Assembly (NCBI RefSeq): GCF_002245535.1
Contig: NZ_NKCN01000012.1
Coordinates: 97,898 to 161,897 of the forward strand
DNA length: 64,000 bases
From: Mycobacterium lehmannii
GTDB lineage: Bacteria > Actinomycetota > Actinomycetes > Mycobacteriales > Mycobacteriaceae
Direction: 5' to 3'
The translations under genes and the position numbers were made by a program. The notes under the pieces were generated by a model. The model saw nothing but the letters and a program-made list of their open reading frames with translations, made no database searches and was not told the origin of the DNA. This document shows positions 46,407 to 55,116 of this stretch, in pieces (position 1 is the first letter of the stretch; each line of letters begins with the position of its first letter).

Positions 46407-47007
46407 ATGAGTCACGGCGAGAGCGGGTCCCGCAACCCGGCGGGCACCCGGATGGGCTACACCCGCGTCTCGACCGTGGCGCAGACGCTTGACCAACAGA
46501 ACGAGGCGCTCGCCCTCCGCTGGGGTCACCAAGGTGTTCTCGGACGTGATGTCTGGTGCGCGCGATGACCGTCCCGGTCTAGCTGCCCTGTTGGACTACG
46601 TTCGCGAAGGCGACACCGTCGTGGTGTGGAAGCTCGACCGATTGGGGCGCAACATGCTGCACATCTTGGAGACGGTGCGGGACCTGACTGACCGAGGCGT
46701 CACCCGGGTCTCGGTCACCGACGGCATCGACTCCTCCGCTCCAGCGGGCCGGATGAGGATCGGCGTCCTCGGGTCACTCGCGGAGTATGAGCGCGAACTA
46801 ATCAAGGAGCGAACGGCGCTCAAGCGGGCGTCGAGGGCTAACGACACCAGATTTGGTCGCCCCCGGAAGGTCACCGACGCCGAGCACATCGCCACCGCTC
46901 GGCGAATGAAGGACGATGGCCACACCGTCAAGGACATCGCGAAGTACCTCGGGGTGTCCCGGGCGACGTTGTATCGGTACCTGTATGAGGCTGTGGCGAT
47001 CGGTTGA
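46407..47007 (+). pseudogene. serine recombinase (resolvase/invertase), frameshifted
   Basis: The N-terminus MGYTRVSTVAQTLDQQNEAL carries the catalytic Ser of the resolvase family. After about 46515 the product continues only in another frame: AGVTKVFSDVMSGARDDRPG, VVWKLDRLGRN, GRMRIGVLGSLAEYERELI and a C-terminal HTH DIAKYLGVSRATLYRYL. One extra C in the run at about 46520 explains the shift. Restored, it is a ~195-residue Tn3-type resolvase. The start is ATG 46407 or 46452. It may be dead, or the base may be a sequencing error. Confidence 0.8.
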
Positions 47008-47071
47008 CGTCGGCTACGACCTAATAGGAGTACTTCTGGATGCCCTCGTAGGTCATCATGGTTGCGCAGCC

Positions 47072-47344
47072 TCAAAGGCAGAGGGCTTCGATGCAGTCCA
47101 AGCAGGACCGGGAGTCCTGCGGGTCGAAACGTTCGTGAAGGCAGATTCGTGCCCACCGACCACACGCAGTGATCGTGAGATTCTCTTCGACGAAGATGGG
47201 TTCCGAGACCTTCCGGATCAAGGCGTAGACGCCAATCCGAGGCGTGGGCGGAAGGACGCCCGCATGGCGGATCGCGTTCTCGGGGACTATGGGATCGATG
47301 TCGTCCGGCGCAAGAAGGTATCGCTCGATCGCCACGAAGGTCAT
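47072..47344 (-). CDS. possible small hypothetical protein
   Basis: A 90-codon frame gives a product with plausible composition and a Cys-containing end (TACGRWARICLHERFDPQDS and RSCLDCIEAL). No ribosome site is visible before its ATG and no family is recognised. It could be a relic or a chance frame. Confidence 0.3.
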   Translation of the reverse strand: MTFVAIERYLLAPDDIDPIVPENAIRHAGVLPPTPRIGVYALIRKVSEPIFVEENLTITACGRWARICLHERFDPQDSRSCLDCIEALCL

Positions 47345-47393
47345 GGAGAGGCTGAGACCATGTCAGTGGTGCGGTGGCGGTGTCTGAGTCAAC

Positions 47394-47732
47394 CTAAATT
47401 TGCCCGATGACGTCGCTGTGCTGCGGGCACAACTCATAGGCCGAGTATTGCGCGAACAGGTGTGCGTAGTAACCCGGATGGCTTCCCGGCCCGTTGTACG
47501 ACCGCAGCACTTCTGCGACAGCGCCCTGAGCACCACCACCCGCATCGAAGGCGTCGCACACCCGGTAACCGACTTCCAATGCCTCCTCGGCACACTCGGG
47601 GCAATTGACCGCGTAGTAGTCGATGGAGTCGATAGCCTCAATGAAGGCGTCCTCGCTGGCCGACGCCGGGCCAGCAGTGACCAGGCTGATGCTGAGGACG
47701 GCCAGCAGGCAGCCGAAGAGCCTCCGCTTCAT
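47394..47732 (-). CDS. secreted DUF732-like protein
   Basis: The 112-residue protein has a signal peptide (MKRRLFGCLLAVLSISLVTA, cleavage near ASA) and a mature helical domain with the DUF732 pattern: EDAFIEAIDSIDYYAV, LEVGYRVCDAFDAGGGAQGA and a final YSAYELCPQ. It carries four cysteines, two more (CPEC) than usual. It is the third DUF732-type unit of the island. Function unknown. Confidence 0.7.
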   Translation of the reverse strand: MKRRLFGCLLAVLSISLVTAGPASASEDAFIEAIDSIDYYAVNCPECAEEALEVGYRVCDAFDAGGGAQGAVAEVLRSYNGPGSHPGYYAHLFAQYSAYELCPQHSDVIGQI

Positions 47733-47929
47733 GAGGCCATGATGTCAGGTCTTTTCGACGATCTCGAGGCAGTTGCGGGAGATAGCTAAGACGACGACTG
47801 TGCGAGTATCACCGCGTCTAGGAGGCCAGTCCCCCGAACGGCAGTGCTGGGGAGCCGCCGGCCTCATACTTCCCCAAGGGGACCGCCCGGTGTGGGGCCG
47901 GGCAACACTTCTTATCGCTGGAGTTCGAC

Positions 47930-48226
47930 ATGACATGGAAGAAAACTTGTGTAAGCACAGCCGCCGCGCTGAGCTGTCTGGTTGCCGTCGCCTCTCTCCC
48001 GGTCGCCTTCGCGCAGACACCCGGTGAAGCGTTCTGCGCGGAGAACCAGCGCCAGCTTGATAGAACCAGCGGCGAGATGCCGTTCGAGGTCAACGACGCC
48101 GTTGCATGGCTAACGCAGCAGTTCAACATGTCTGAGACCGAAGCAGTCCGTCTGATCGACAACGGAGGCGAGACGTACTGGTCAGGCATGAACGGGCGAT
48201 GGGAGGTCAAGTGTCATGATCAGTGA
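47930..48226 (+). CDS. small secreted hypothetical protein
   Basis: The 98-residue protein has a signal peptide (MTWKKTCVSTAAALSCLVAV to VAFAQ) and a 70-residue mature part, FCAENQRQLDRTSGEMPFEV, then LTQQFNMSETEAVRLIDNGG and a final Cys (WEVKCHDQ). One disulfide between the two mature cysteines is likely. A GGAG sits about 9 bp upstream (GGAGTTCGAC ATG). I do not recognise a family. Confidence 0.6.
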   Translation: MTWKKTCVSTAAALSCLVAVASLPVAFAQTPGEAFCAENQRQLDRTSGEMPFEVNDAVAWLTQQFNMSETEAVRLIDNGGETYWSGMNGRWEVKCHDQ

Positions 48227-48317
48227 TGTCGTTTCGGTCAAGACGGTGGTCTGTCATCGACACCCTGCTGGGCCTGGTGCCGTGGTGGCAAACGCCAGCC
48301 GCCTGACCAACATCTTC

Positions 48318-48722
48318 TTACTGACCCACCCAGACCCAAACGCAACCTCGTCCGAACCTGACACTGCCTCCGGGAGTGACCCGGTATGTCATGGGCTGAC
48401 CGATATCTGAGATGAGCCAGTCGCCAATTCCGTCCTCTGTGTATCGAGGCGGGTAGTCACGAAACGTCATGATCGAGCAGTTGCCGGGGTAGTCGTATTC
48501 CTCGACGTTCGTGCCGACCCACATGCCCGGCAAGACATCTACTCCAACTTGTAGGTCGGCAGTCGGATTGTCGCGGGCGTCGAACCTGGTGCCTGGCTCA
48601 GCGAATGCGGGCGATGCACCGAGGGCATTCACTAGGCCGAGTGCCAGCACGCAGTACACCAACTTTATGAGCCGCCGCCCGACTGTGGGAAGTGTCGACG
48701 ACACTCTGTTGGGTCTGCTCAT
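48318..48722 (-). CDS. secreted protein related to the island lipoprotein domain
   Basis: The 134-residue protein has a signal peptide (LIKLVYCVLALGLVNALGAS, cleavage after AFA) and a mature domain with LQVGVDVLPGMWVGTNVEEY, NCSIMTFRDYP and a final GRGCVWVWVG. The V(G)xDxLPGMxx..C..x..GC.W pattern parallels the lipoprotein at 37029. ATG 48722 is chosen because the frame upstream of it is low quality. Role at the cell surface is inferred from the signal only. Confidence 0.65.
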   Translation of the reverse strand: MSRPNRVSSTLPTVGRRLIKLVYCVLALGLVNALGASPAFAEPGTRFDARDNPTADLQVGVDVLPGMWVGTNVEEYDYPGNCSIMTFRDYPPRYTEDGIGDWLISDIGQPMTYRVTPGGSVRFGRGCVWVWVGQ

Positions 48723-48953
48723 GAGTTCTCGTCTCCGGGGTTGCGAGCGTGACCGGCAGCTACCCCACATCTGACCCGCCTGCCGAAAACATCGCCGCCG
48801 ACAAGTCGATGTTACGACGATCGGGTAGCGCAGTGGGGTTGTGACGTTTCGTTTGGGATGGCCGGGGCACTCGTCAGCGGTTTCGGAAGCTCCAGGTACT
48901 AACGGGGATGCGATGCTGAGCATGACAGTCGGGAGCGATCGCGGAGGAAAGGG

Positions 48954-49754
48954 ATGACTGAGGACCCGCTGTACCCGGGAATGGATGAGCACCGCGCCAT
49001 CGAGTTTCTCTGGGCGACCAACGACGGCACCGCCATCGAGTGCTGGCACTGGTTGATCGAGACATCGACTACGTCGTTTTACATCAAGTCTATGAACCGG
49101 GCGATGCAGCGAGCCAAGGTCACCATTCACGGGCCGGATGAGCGTCATCCAGGCGAGGAGCACTACCGGTTCGACTTAATCAGAACGCCGGAGATGGAGG
49201 TTGATCCGGAGTTCGAGAACCGCTCCGCTCGGGCCGGGGGCCGCTGGCTTACCGACCCTAGCGACCTTCCTCACTATTTCACTGGTCGACGCGTCGCCGA
49301 GAACGTGGACCACATCGTGCGTCTCAGCACCGAACATGATCTATTTGTTGCCGGTGTGCCCCCGGCGGGGGGGTCCGACTGGCCAAAGGAGAAGGCGACG
49401 ATGCGTGGCCTTCTGCCGATCCCCGCCGAAGGGTTCGTAATTCACGTGGACGTCTTCCTGAAGTATGGCCGCGACCGCGGACCCTACTGGCCACACCCGG
49501 AGGAGACGATCCGTGCCCAGCGGGCGGGGTTGGGATACATGACCAACTCACTGGGCTGGAAGCTTTCAGCCGTCGCTTTCATGCGGGCCGCCGACCGCGA
49601 ACCCGATCCCTTCGGCGACTTTCGCGGTGCCACACCTGTTAATCGCTGCCATCGTGGCTACGCGGCGACGGTTGAAGATGACGGTTTGCTGTGGCTGTGT
49701 GAGAAACTGATCCCCTTCGACGACGAGGGTGAGACGACCGACCCCGATCTCTAA
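48954..49754 (+). CDS. hypothetical protein
   Basis: The 266-residue product has no membrane segment or signal. It contains AIEFLWATNDGTAIECWHWL, HFTG-like RWLTDPSDLPHYFTGRRV and GFVIHVDVFLKYGRDRGPYW. A good ribosome site (GAGGAAAGGG) precedes the ATG. It could be an immunity-like or regulatory cytoplasmic protein; I do not recognise the family. It is 45 bp before the GNAT-like gene on the same strand. Confidence 0.65.
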   Translation: MTEDPLYPGMDEHRAIEFLWATNDGTAIECWHWLIETSTTSFYIKSMNRAMQRAKVTIHGPDERHPGEEHYRFDLIRTPEMEVDPEFENRSARAGGRWLTDPSDLPHYFTGRRVAENVDHIVRLSTEHDLFVAGVPPAGGSDWPKEKATMRGLLPIPAEGFVIHVDVFLKYGRDRGPYWPHPEETIRAQRAGLGYMTNSLGWKLSAVAFMRAADREPDPFGDFRGATPVNRCHRGYAATVEDDGLLWLCEKLIPFDDEGETTDPDL

Positions 49755-49799
49755 AAGCCCGACGACGCGCCGTATCGGAAACACCGCGATGATGGACTC

Positions 49800-50363
49800 G
49801 TGACGTGGTCCGATGGCCGTAACCGCGAGATGGCCAAGTGGGCGTACCACCGCCTTACTAGGCAACGCCACGAGGCAAAGCATGGGCAGCGGAAGGACCT
49901 TGCCGACCACAACCCTCGTGGGTCCACAATGCCTGTCGTGGACCTGGAACTACTTGAGTTGAATCGCGTGGCATCGTACTCCAAGCACGATGGGTTCAAT
50001 GCGGCCTGGTGGTCAAGGGTGAGGGCTGGAGACGATCACCGACATCTCCAGGCGCGCCTAAACAGTGTCGAGGTGGCCCGGGTGCTGCTCGATGAAGTCG
50101 TCTATATCGAGTACTACGTGGACACGCCACAACTGGGGGCGACAGCGCTCCAGATCGAACTGATCGAAGTGTCGGAGAAGCACCGACGTCGGGGCATCGG
50201 GCGGGAGGTCGTTGACCGCCTCGCGCAGCTGCACCCCGACCGCCGCCTGGTTGCGTTCAGCGAAGGCGCAGACGAATTCTGGCATTCACTGAATTGGCGG
50301 CGCCACGAGCGAAGGGAAGCTCCGGAGCGCTGTCAGCCGTTGTTCATCCAACCGCCATCGTGA
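49800..50363 (+). CDS. GNAT-family N-acetyltransferase-like protein
   Basis: The C-terminal 90 residues form a GNAT core: VVYIEYYVDTPQLGATALQI, then the acetyl-CoA loop EVSEKHRRRGIGREVVDRLA and the last strand RLVAFSEGADEFWHSLNW. The N-terminal 40 residues are basic and atypical, so the true start may be ATG 49929 (145 residues) instead of GTG 49800. It is the last gene before the right att-like repeat. The acceptor is unknown. Confidence 0.7.
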   Translation: MTWSDGRNREMAKWAYHRLTRQRHEAKHGQRKDLADHNPRGSTMPVVDLELLELNRVASYSKHDGFNAAWWSRVRAGDDHRHLQARLNSVEVARVLLDEVVYIEYYVDTPQLGATALQIELIEVSEKHRRRGIGREVVDRLAQLHPDRRLVAFSEGADEFWHSLNWRRHERREAPERCQPLFIQPPS

Positions 50364-50489
50364 ACCGAGGGTGAGCGGCGCCCGAGCCAACCCAACATAG
50401 AGCCTTACCCGGTCGGTCCATCGAGAATCAGCAGAGCCTGGTGCTCGGCAGCCCTCGGAGGAACATGCCTGCCCGGCGGAGGAACCTAG

Positions 50490-50513
50490 GCGAAGACGAG
50501 GACTGGGACTTCT
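50490..50513 (+). repeat. att-like direct repeat, copy 2
   Basis: These 24 bp are identical to 34716-34739. Read with the next base they also restore a stop codon (TAG) after the final Phe codon of nrdF2, so excision between the copies would leave nrdF2 intact. Confidence 0.8.
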
Positions 50514-50527
50514 AGCCGGCTACGAGG

Positions 50528-51244
50528 TCAGTCTGGATTGACGCCGAACAGGCGCGCGCGCAGCACCATAACGAAGTCCTCCATCACCTGGACATGGCCG
50601 GGCATCCATTGGCGAGGCCGGGTGTCCCAGGCGATGAGCGTGCCGATCGTGTGTCCCTGGGCGTCCGTCAGGGGGAAGCCCGCGTAAGCCACGACGACAC
50701 CCTCCTTCACCGCCCAATGGTCGCGCAGTAGCGGTTCCTTCCGGGCATCGGCGACGACGAGCGGCTTGCCGGTGACGAGAACCTCGCGTCCGAGAGAACC
50801 CTTCAAAGGGCCTTGCCGTCTGACCGCCATTTCGCCGGTCAGACCGATTGCGCTGCACATGTACTGGGTGTCGCGATCGATCAGTGTCACCGCGGCTGAC
50901 GGCACCCCGACCGCGGCCACCACCATGCCGACGATGCGGTCGAGGCTGCGGGCGCGTTCCGCGTTGAGCAAACCACTGTCATAGAGCGCGCGCAGTCGGT
51001 CGGGGTCGGAGATGACGGCACCCTCGGCGAGGGCTGTGACCGGGTCGTGCGTGTCCAGGTTCAACGTTTTGACGTGCGCCATGAGTTCGCGCACATCGCC
51101 CTCACCGCGGCGCGCCCGTTCGATGATCATCCGAGCGGCGACGGCGCGGCCGATGTATGTCTCGATGGATTCGCCGACCCTGTCTGCCTCCTCGATCAGA
51201 GCGGCATTCAGCCACTCGTCGAAGCCCGGCAACGTCGGCGCCAT
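50528..51244 (-). CDS. GAF-domain protein
   Basis: The 238-residue protein has an N-terminal helical segment (EEADRVGESIETYIGRAVAA) and a GAF domain at about 95-235: LDRIVGMVVAAVGVPSAAVT, LIDRDTQYMCSAIG and FPLTDAQGHTIGTLIAWDTR. GAF domains bind small ligands, haem or cyclic nucleotides; this stand-alone form could sense redox or light. A -10-like GATAAT lies on the minus strand at 51273-51278, 29 bp before the ATG. It is divergent from the LuxR-type regulator. Confidence 0.78.
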   Translation of the reverse strand: MAPTLPGFDEWLNAALIEEADRVGESIETYIGRAVAARMIIERARRGEGDVRELMAHVKTLNLDTHDPVTALAEGAVISDPDRLRALYDSGLLNAERARSLDRIVGMVVAAVGVPSAAVTLIDRDTQYMCSAIGLTGEMAVRRQGPLKGSLGREVLVTGKPLVVADARKEPLLRDHWAVKEGVVVAYAGFPLTDAQGHTIGTLIAWDTRPRQWMPGHVQVMEDFVMVLRARLFGVNPD

Positions 51245-51684
51245 GACGTCAACGCTACGCGCAGCGGGTGCAATTATCCCGCGTCGGAAAGCGCATTCGT
51301 TTCGCCGAACTGACCATGGCGAGCGCGCGGCGCATCACTTCAAACAACGGGCTGCGCGACTCCGTTCGACGGCAGATTACGCCGGTCACCCGAAACGCGT
51401 ATTCGTCGCCTACACCCGCGAGATGCGCTCGCCATCAGGAATCCTGGCGGTGCGGTGCGGCGGTTACCAAACCGTCCGACATGCCGTGCATTGCAGTGTC
51501 ATTCGTGTGCCAGTCGCGTGCGCAGCCGCAGCCGGAGCCGGCTCATGCGAAAGGGCGCGTGTGTGCCGGTAGCCCGGACCACGTTCAGCGCTCACGGATC
51601 TATCGAGAAAAGGCGAACCCCGCTCCGTTGTGGCTTATCGTGGCGTCACAACCGATCAGCGAAGGGGACGGGGGAAGGGCGCCG
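51245..51684. other. divergent intergenic region between GAF and LuxR-type genes
   Basis: 440 bp with an open frame on the plus strand that continues into the LuxR gene, but its product has low-complexity, non-family sequence and the family start is at 51685. Apart from the GATAAT -10-like element (51273-51278, minus strand) nothing is seen. Confidence 0.5.
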
Positions 51685-54498
51685 ATGTTGGTGGGCGGTC
51701 CGAGCCAGTCTGACGTGGAGTTCAGCGGGTCGCACTCGGTAACTCGACTCGCCGAGCAGTCCGCGGTGACAGCGTTTCTGGACAGCGCTGCCGTCTCTGC
51801 GACGGGGCTGATCATCGACGGGGAACCGGGAATCGGCAAGACGACGCTGTATCGTGACGCTGTCAGGGCCGCTTCGGCTCGCGGGTTCAAAGTCATGACA
51901 GCACAAGGTGATCCGGGCGAAGTGACGTTTTCCTTCGCTGCCCTTTCGGATCTCCTCGCAGGTGTCGATCACGAATCATTCGAGTGTCTGTCCTCGACGC
52001 AGCGAGCGACGGTGAACGGCCTTCTGCTTCACGATCATGCGCCCGCTGCGACCGACGAACGGGGTGCGGCGGCGGCGTTTCAGTCGGTGGTGCAGTGGTT
52101 GTCGGCCCGGACACCGGTGCTGATCGCGATCGACGACGGGCAGTGGCTCGACACACCGAGCGCCACGGCCATCCGGTACGTAGCGCGGCGGGTGCAGGGA
52201 CCGATCGGCGTCCTCGTCACCACCCGCAGCGGAGAGCCCGGATCCCTTGAAGCGCAGATACGGCTGCAGATGGCTCATCCGGACGCCCTCCGCCGCGTCC
52301 ATATGACGCCACTGACCATGGGCGGCCTTCACGCGCTGGTCACCAAACGTCACGGCAAAGTCCTGCCCCGCCCGCAAATGCGCAGAATCCAAGAAATCTC
52401 CGGCGGCAACCCGTTTTACGCCCTGGAACTGGTCCGAGCCGTGGAAGACGGTCGCGGGATCGACGGGACGCTTCCGGAGACGCTGGCCGCGATCGTCGCG
52501 GCCCGGCTGCAAGGACTGGAACAGGAGGCAGCCCCGCTGTTGCTCGCCGCCGCCTGCGCGGCGAAACCGACCGTTGCGATGGTCTCCCAAGCGACGGGAG
52601 TCGACGAAGAACGCGTCGTGGAACTGCTGGAACGCGGGGAGGCCGCACACGTCGTCGCCGTCGTCGGGACCGCCATCGAGTTCTCGCATGCCCTGCTGTC
52701 GGCCGGCGTTTACGACGCCGCCCAACCTGCAGACCGCCGAGCGATGCACCGCCGACTGGCTGAGCTCGTCGACGCACCGGAACTCAAGGCCCGCCATCTC
52801 GCGCTGGCGGCTACCAGCGCCGACCCGGCAACTCTGGCGGCCCTCGACGCCGCCGCAATCGCGACCCGCGAGCACGGGGCACCGACCGCCGCAGCCGAAC
52901 TCGTCGAACTTGCGATCGCGCTCGGTGGTGACGACCCCATACGGCGGATCCTCGCCGCGCGCTATCACTTCGACGCCGGTGCCATCGCCGCGGCGCGCCA
53001 GCACCTCAAGGGACTCTCTGACGACCTTCCGCCAGGTGCCATCCGCGGTGCGGTGGTGATTCTGCAGGGCGCGATCGACGGTTACGACGGTTCGTTCACC
53101 GCCGCCGTGGAGGGTTTGACCCGGGGCTTGGAGGACGCTGTCGAAAGCCCCCACCTTCGACTGCAGGCGCTGATGACTCTCGCACCCGCCACCGGTATCA
53201 CGGGCGACTTCGAGCAGGCGCTCGCCTACGCACGGGAGGCCGTCGACGTCGCCGACCAGATTCCCGACGCGGCTTTTCAGAGCCAAGCGCGCGCCTTGGC
53301 GGCCATGCTGCACTTCCAGTACGGGCGAGGCGTCGAGGAACACACGATCACCGAGGCCCTCCGCCTGCAAGGCAGCACACCGTTTGGCCACGTCCACCAT
53401 CGAGCCGACGCGGTCAAAGCCGTGATCGACGCCGGCACCGGCGATCTGCAGCAGGCACAGCAGGTGATACAGGCCCTGAGGGAGCACGCCGCCGATCGAG
53501 GCAACGAGATCGACGCGATCTGGGTCGACACCCAGGCGACGATGATCAACATCTGGTCAGGTCGATATGACGATGCCGCCACGATCGCCGAAGAGGCGAC
53601 CCGACGAGCCGAAGAGATCGACGGCCACCACCCCCGGGTGTTCGCGGCGAGTTGCCGCGCTGCAGTCGCCGCCCACACCGGACGTGAACAAGAAGCCCGC
53701 GAGGCGGCGGACCTGGCGATCGCCCTAGCGCACGCAACCGGCGGAATCTATTTGGCCCGATCGCCTCTCACCAGCCTCGGATTCCTCGAGACCTCGCTCG
53801 GGAACTACACCGCGGCGATCAATGCCTTCGAGCCACTGCTGCGCACGTTCGACCCCGCCCATGACACCGAGCTGATCAGCGGCGGCTACCTTCCCGACGC
53901 CATCGAAGCCTTGACCGCACTTGGCAGACTCGACGAGGCGCAGCCGCTGATCGAGGCCCTTGAAACGAACGGGAACCGACTCCAGCGGCCGTGGATGCTC
54001 GCCACCGGCGCGCGAGGACGCTGTCTATGGCTTGCCGCGCGAGGCGATCTGCCGGCTGCCGAGGCGACGGCTCTCACCGCGCTCGAACACCACCGCGAAC
54101 TACCCATGCCGTTCGAGACGGCCCGCACCCGGTTGGTGTTGGGTCAGATACAGCGGCGACGACGCCACCGAAAGCCGGCCGAGGACCACCTGGTGGCCGC
54201 CCATCACGCTTTCGAACGGCTCGGTGCACCGTTGTGGCTGCGTCGCGCCGCCGCCGAGCTGAACCATCTGAAGCGCAGTACGACTCGTGGCGCGGGCCTC
54301 ACACCGGCCGAAGAGCGCGTTGCGCGCCGTGCCGCAGACGGGTTGTCCAACCGGGAGATCGCTGCAGAACTTTTCATATCGCCGAAGACGGTCGAGATGA
54401 ACTTGAGCAATGTCTACCGAAAACTCGGCATCCGCTCCCGCTCCCAGCTGCACACTCATCTGCCGGACGCCAATACCAGGGAAATCCCTGGTACTTAA
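51685..54498 (+). CDS. LuxR-family ATPase regulator (LAL type)
   Basis: The 937-residue protein has a P-loop ATPase near the N-terminus (GLIIDGEPGIGKTTLYRDAV, Walker B VLIAIDDGQWLD), a long helical TPR-like middle and a C-terminal LuxR HTH: GLTPAEERVARRAADGLSNR, EIAAELFISPKTVEMNLSNV, YRKLGIRSRSQL. LAL regulators are ATP- and ligand-gated activators. ATG 51685 with GGGGGAAGGG upstream is used rather than any start in the long upstream extension. A 20-bp palindrome overlaps its stop codon. Confidence 0.9.
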   Translation: MLVGGPSQSDVEFSGSHSVTRLAEQSAVTAFLDSAAVSATGLIIDGEPGIGKTTLYRDAVRAASARGFKVMTAQGDPGEVTFSFAALSDLLAGVDHESFECLSSTQRATVNGLLLHDHAPAATDERGAAAAFQSVVQWLSARTPVLIAIDDGQWLDTPSATAIRYVARRVQGPIGVLVTTRSGEPGSLEAQIRLQMAHPDALRRVHMTPLTMGGLHALVTKRHGKVLPRPQMRRIQEISGGNPFYALELVRAVEDGRGIDGTLPETLAAIVAARLQGLEQEAAPLLLAAACAAKPTVAMVSQATGVDEERVVELLERGEAAHVVAVVGTAIEFSHALLSAGVYDAAQPADRRAMHRRLAELVDAPELKARHLALAATSADPATLAALDAAAIATREHGAPTAAAELVELAIALGGDDPIRRILAARYHFDAGAIAAARQHLKGLSDDLPPGAIRGAVVILQGAIDGYDGSFTAAVEGLTRGLEDAVESPHLRLQALMTLAPATGITGDFEQALAYAREAVDVADQIPDAAFQSQARALAAMLHFQYGRGVEEHTITEALRLQGSTPFGHVHHRADAVKAVIDAGTGDLQQAQQVIQALREHAADRGNEIDAIWVDTQATMINIWSGRYDDAATIAEEATRRAEEIDGHHPRVFAASCRAAVAAHTGREQEAREAADLAIALAHATGGIYLARSPLTSLGFLETSLGNYTAAINAFEPLLRTFDPAHDTELISGGYLPDAIEALTALGRLDEAQPLIEALETNGNRLQRPWMLATGARGRCLWLAARGDLPAAEATALTALEHHRELPMPFETARTRLVLGQIQRRRRHRKPAEDHLVAAHHAFERLGAPLWLRRAAAELNHLKRSTTRGAGLTPAEERVARRAADGLSNREIAAELFISPKTVEMNLSNVYRKLGIRSRSQLHTHLPDANTREIPGT
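54474..54493. promoter_or_regulatory. palindrome at the end of the LuxR-type gene
   Basis: TACCAGGGA-AA-TCCCTGGTA is a perfect 9+9 bp dyad that overlaps the last codons of the regulator. Half of it (CCAGGGAAATCCCT) recurs at 54855. It lies 30 bp before the gene at 54523 and could be an operator for it. Confidence 0.5.
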
Positions 54499-54522
54499 AT
54501 CGTCGGTAATCAATAGTCTCCG

Positions 54523-54825
54523 GTGGTGACCACTCATCTCGACCGGCAACGCTGCTTCCTCACCGAGTGGTATCAACCGCGGCTCAGAACCTCGGACCTC
54601 GAGGCCCTCACCACCGCACTCGAGCACAGCGCGGGGGGGATGGTCGCCGAGGGCGAGCCCATCGAACTGATCATCACGGTGGCCGCGGCCGGCGATGAGA
54701 TTCTCTACGGAGTCTTCCGCTCCGATACCGCCGAAACCGTCGCGCGCATGTGCCGACAAGCCGGTCTGCCAGCCGATCGCATCAGCGTCGTCCACGCCCG
54801 CCTCACCGCGGGGCGCGAACTCTGA
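54523..54825 (+). CDS. small DUF4242-like hypothetical protein
   Basis: The 100-residue protein has WYQPRLRTSDLEALTTALEH and a C-terminal GVFRSDTAETVARMCRQAGL PADRI segment resembling the ferredoxin-like nickel-binding DUF4242 family. It starts 24 bp after the LuxR-type gene. GTG 54523 is preferred; no strong ribosome site is seen. It may be co-transcribed or controlled by the flanking palindromes. Confidence 0.5.
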   Translation: MVTTHLDRQRCFLTEWYQPRLRTSDLEALTTALEHSAGGMVAEGEPIELIITVAAAGDEILYGVFRSDTAETVARMCRQAGLPADRISVVHARLTAGREL

Positions 54826-54854
54826 AGGACAGCAGCCGCGCGTCGCCGCCAAGG

Positions 54855-54879
54855 CCAGGGAAATCCCTATATTCCCTGG
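54855..54879. promoter_or_regulatory. second CCAGGGAA dyad
   Basis: CCAGGGAA (54855-54862) and TTCCCTGG (54872-54879) form an 8+8 dyad with a 9-bp spacer. The left part CCAGGGAAATCCCT is shared exactly with the palindrome at 54474-54493, so one protein may bind both. Confidence 0.45.
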
Positions 54880-54905
54880 ACCTGGCAGCGCATAGCGTCA
54901 ACTCT

Positions 54906-54940
54906 GCTCCGTGAGCCGCGGAGGGGACGGCTCACGGAGC
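54906..54940 (+). terminator. 13-bp perfect hairpin
   Basis: Arms 54906-54918 (GCTCCGTGAGCCG) and 54928-54940 pair perfectly over 13 bp with a 9-nt loop, followed by TCGATTT. It probably ends transcripts from the LuxR-type operon, just before the third att-like repeat. Confidence 0.65.
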
Positions 54941-54984
54941 TCGATTTATCGGGTTGCGCTGCGTGGTCGGCACGGCCGGTGTGG

Positions 54985-55004
54985 CCGAAGACGAGGACTG
55001 GGAC
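54985..55004 (+). repeat. att-like direct repeat, copy 3 (partial)
   Basis: Twenty bp are identical to nrdF2 34715-34734; the next bases (CTCGAAAC) differ. It lies in non-coding DNA 112 bp before the secreted-protein gene and marks the point where the M. tuberculosis-like order resumes. Confidence 0.65.
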
Positions 55005-55116
55005 CTCGAAACATGCACCGACCGGCCGACTTCGTAGGAAATCGGCCTGTCACGATCAGCCCCGTGAGACGATTCCCGGCTGAAGGTAATGGCGTAGCAC
55101 GACGGTGGAGACGGGC

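Larger units (their letters stand above)
50514..55004. mobile_element. possible second, tandem insertion at the nrdF2 site
   Basis: The segment lies between repeat copy 2 and a third, 20-bp copy at 54985-55004, so it may be a second element stacked at the same site. It carries a GAF protein, a LuxR-type regulator and a small ferredoxin-like-fold candidate, and has GC like the backbone. No recombinase is seen, so it may equally be old chromosomal DNA with a decayed att remnant. Confidence 0.4.

Noticed and set aside
48726..49163. Extension of the secreted protein at 48318 to a 281-codon product
   Set aside because: The extra N-terminus overlaps the gene at 48954 and hides the signal peptide that starts at 48722.
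51268..51684. N-terminal extension of the LuxR-type protein by 139 codons
   Set aside because: No family sequence in it, no ribosome site, and a good start with GGGGGAAGGG exists at 51685.
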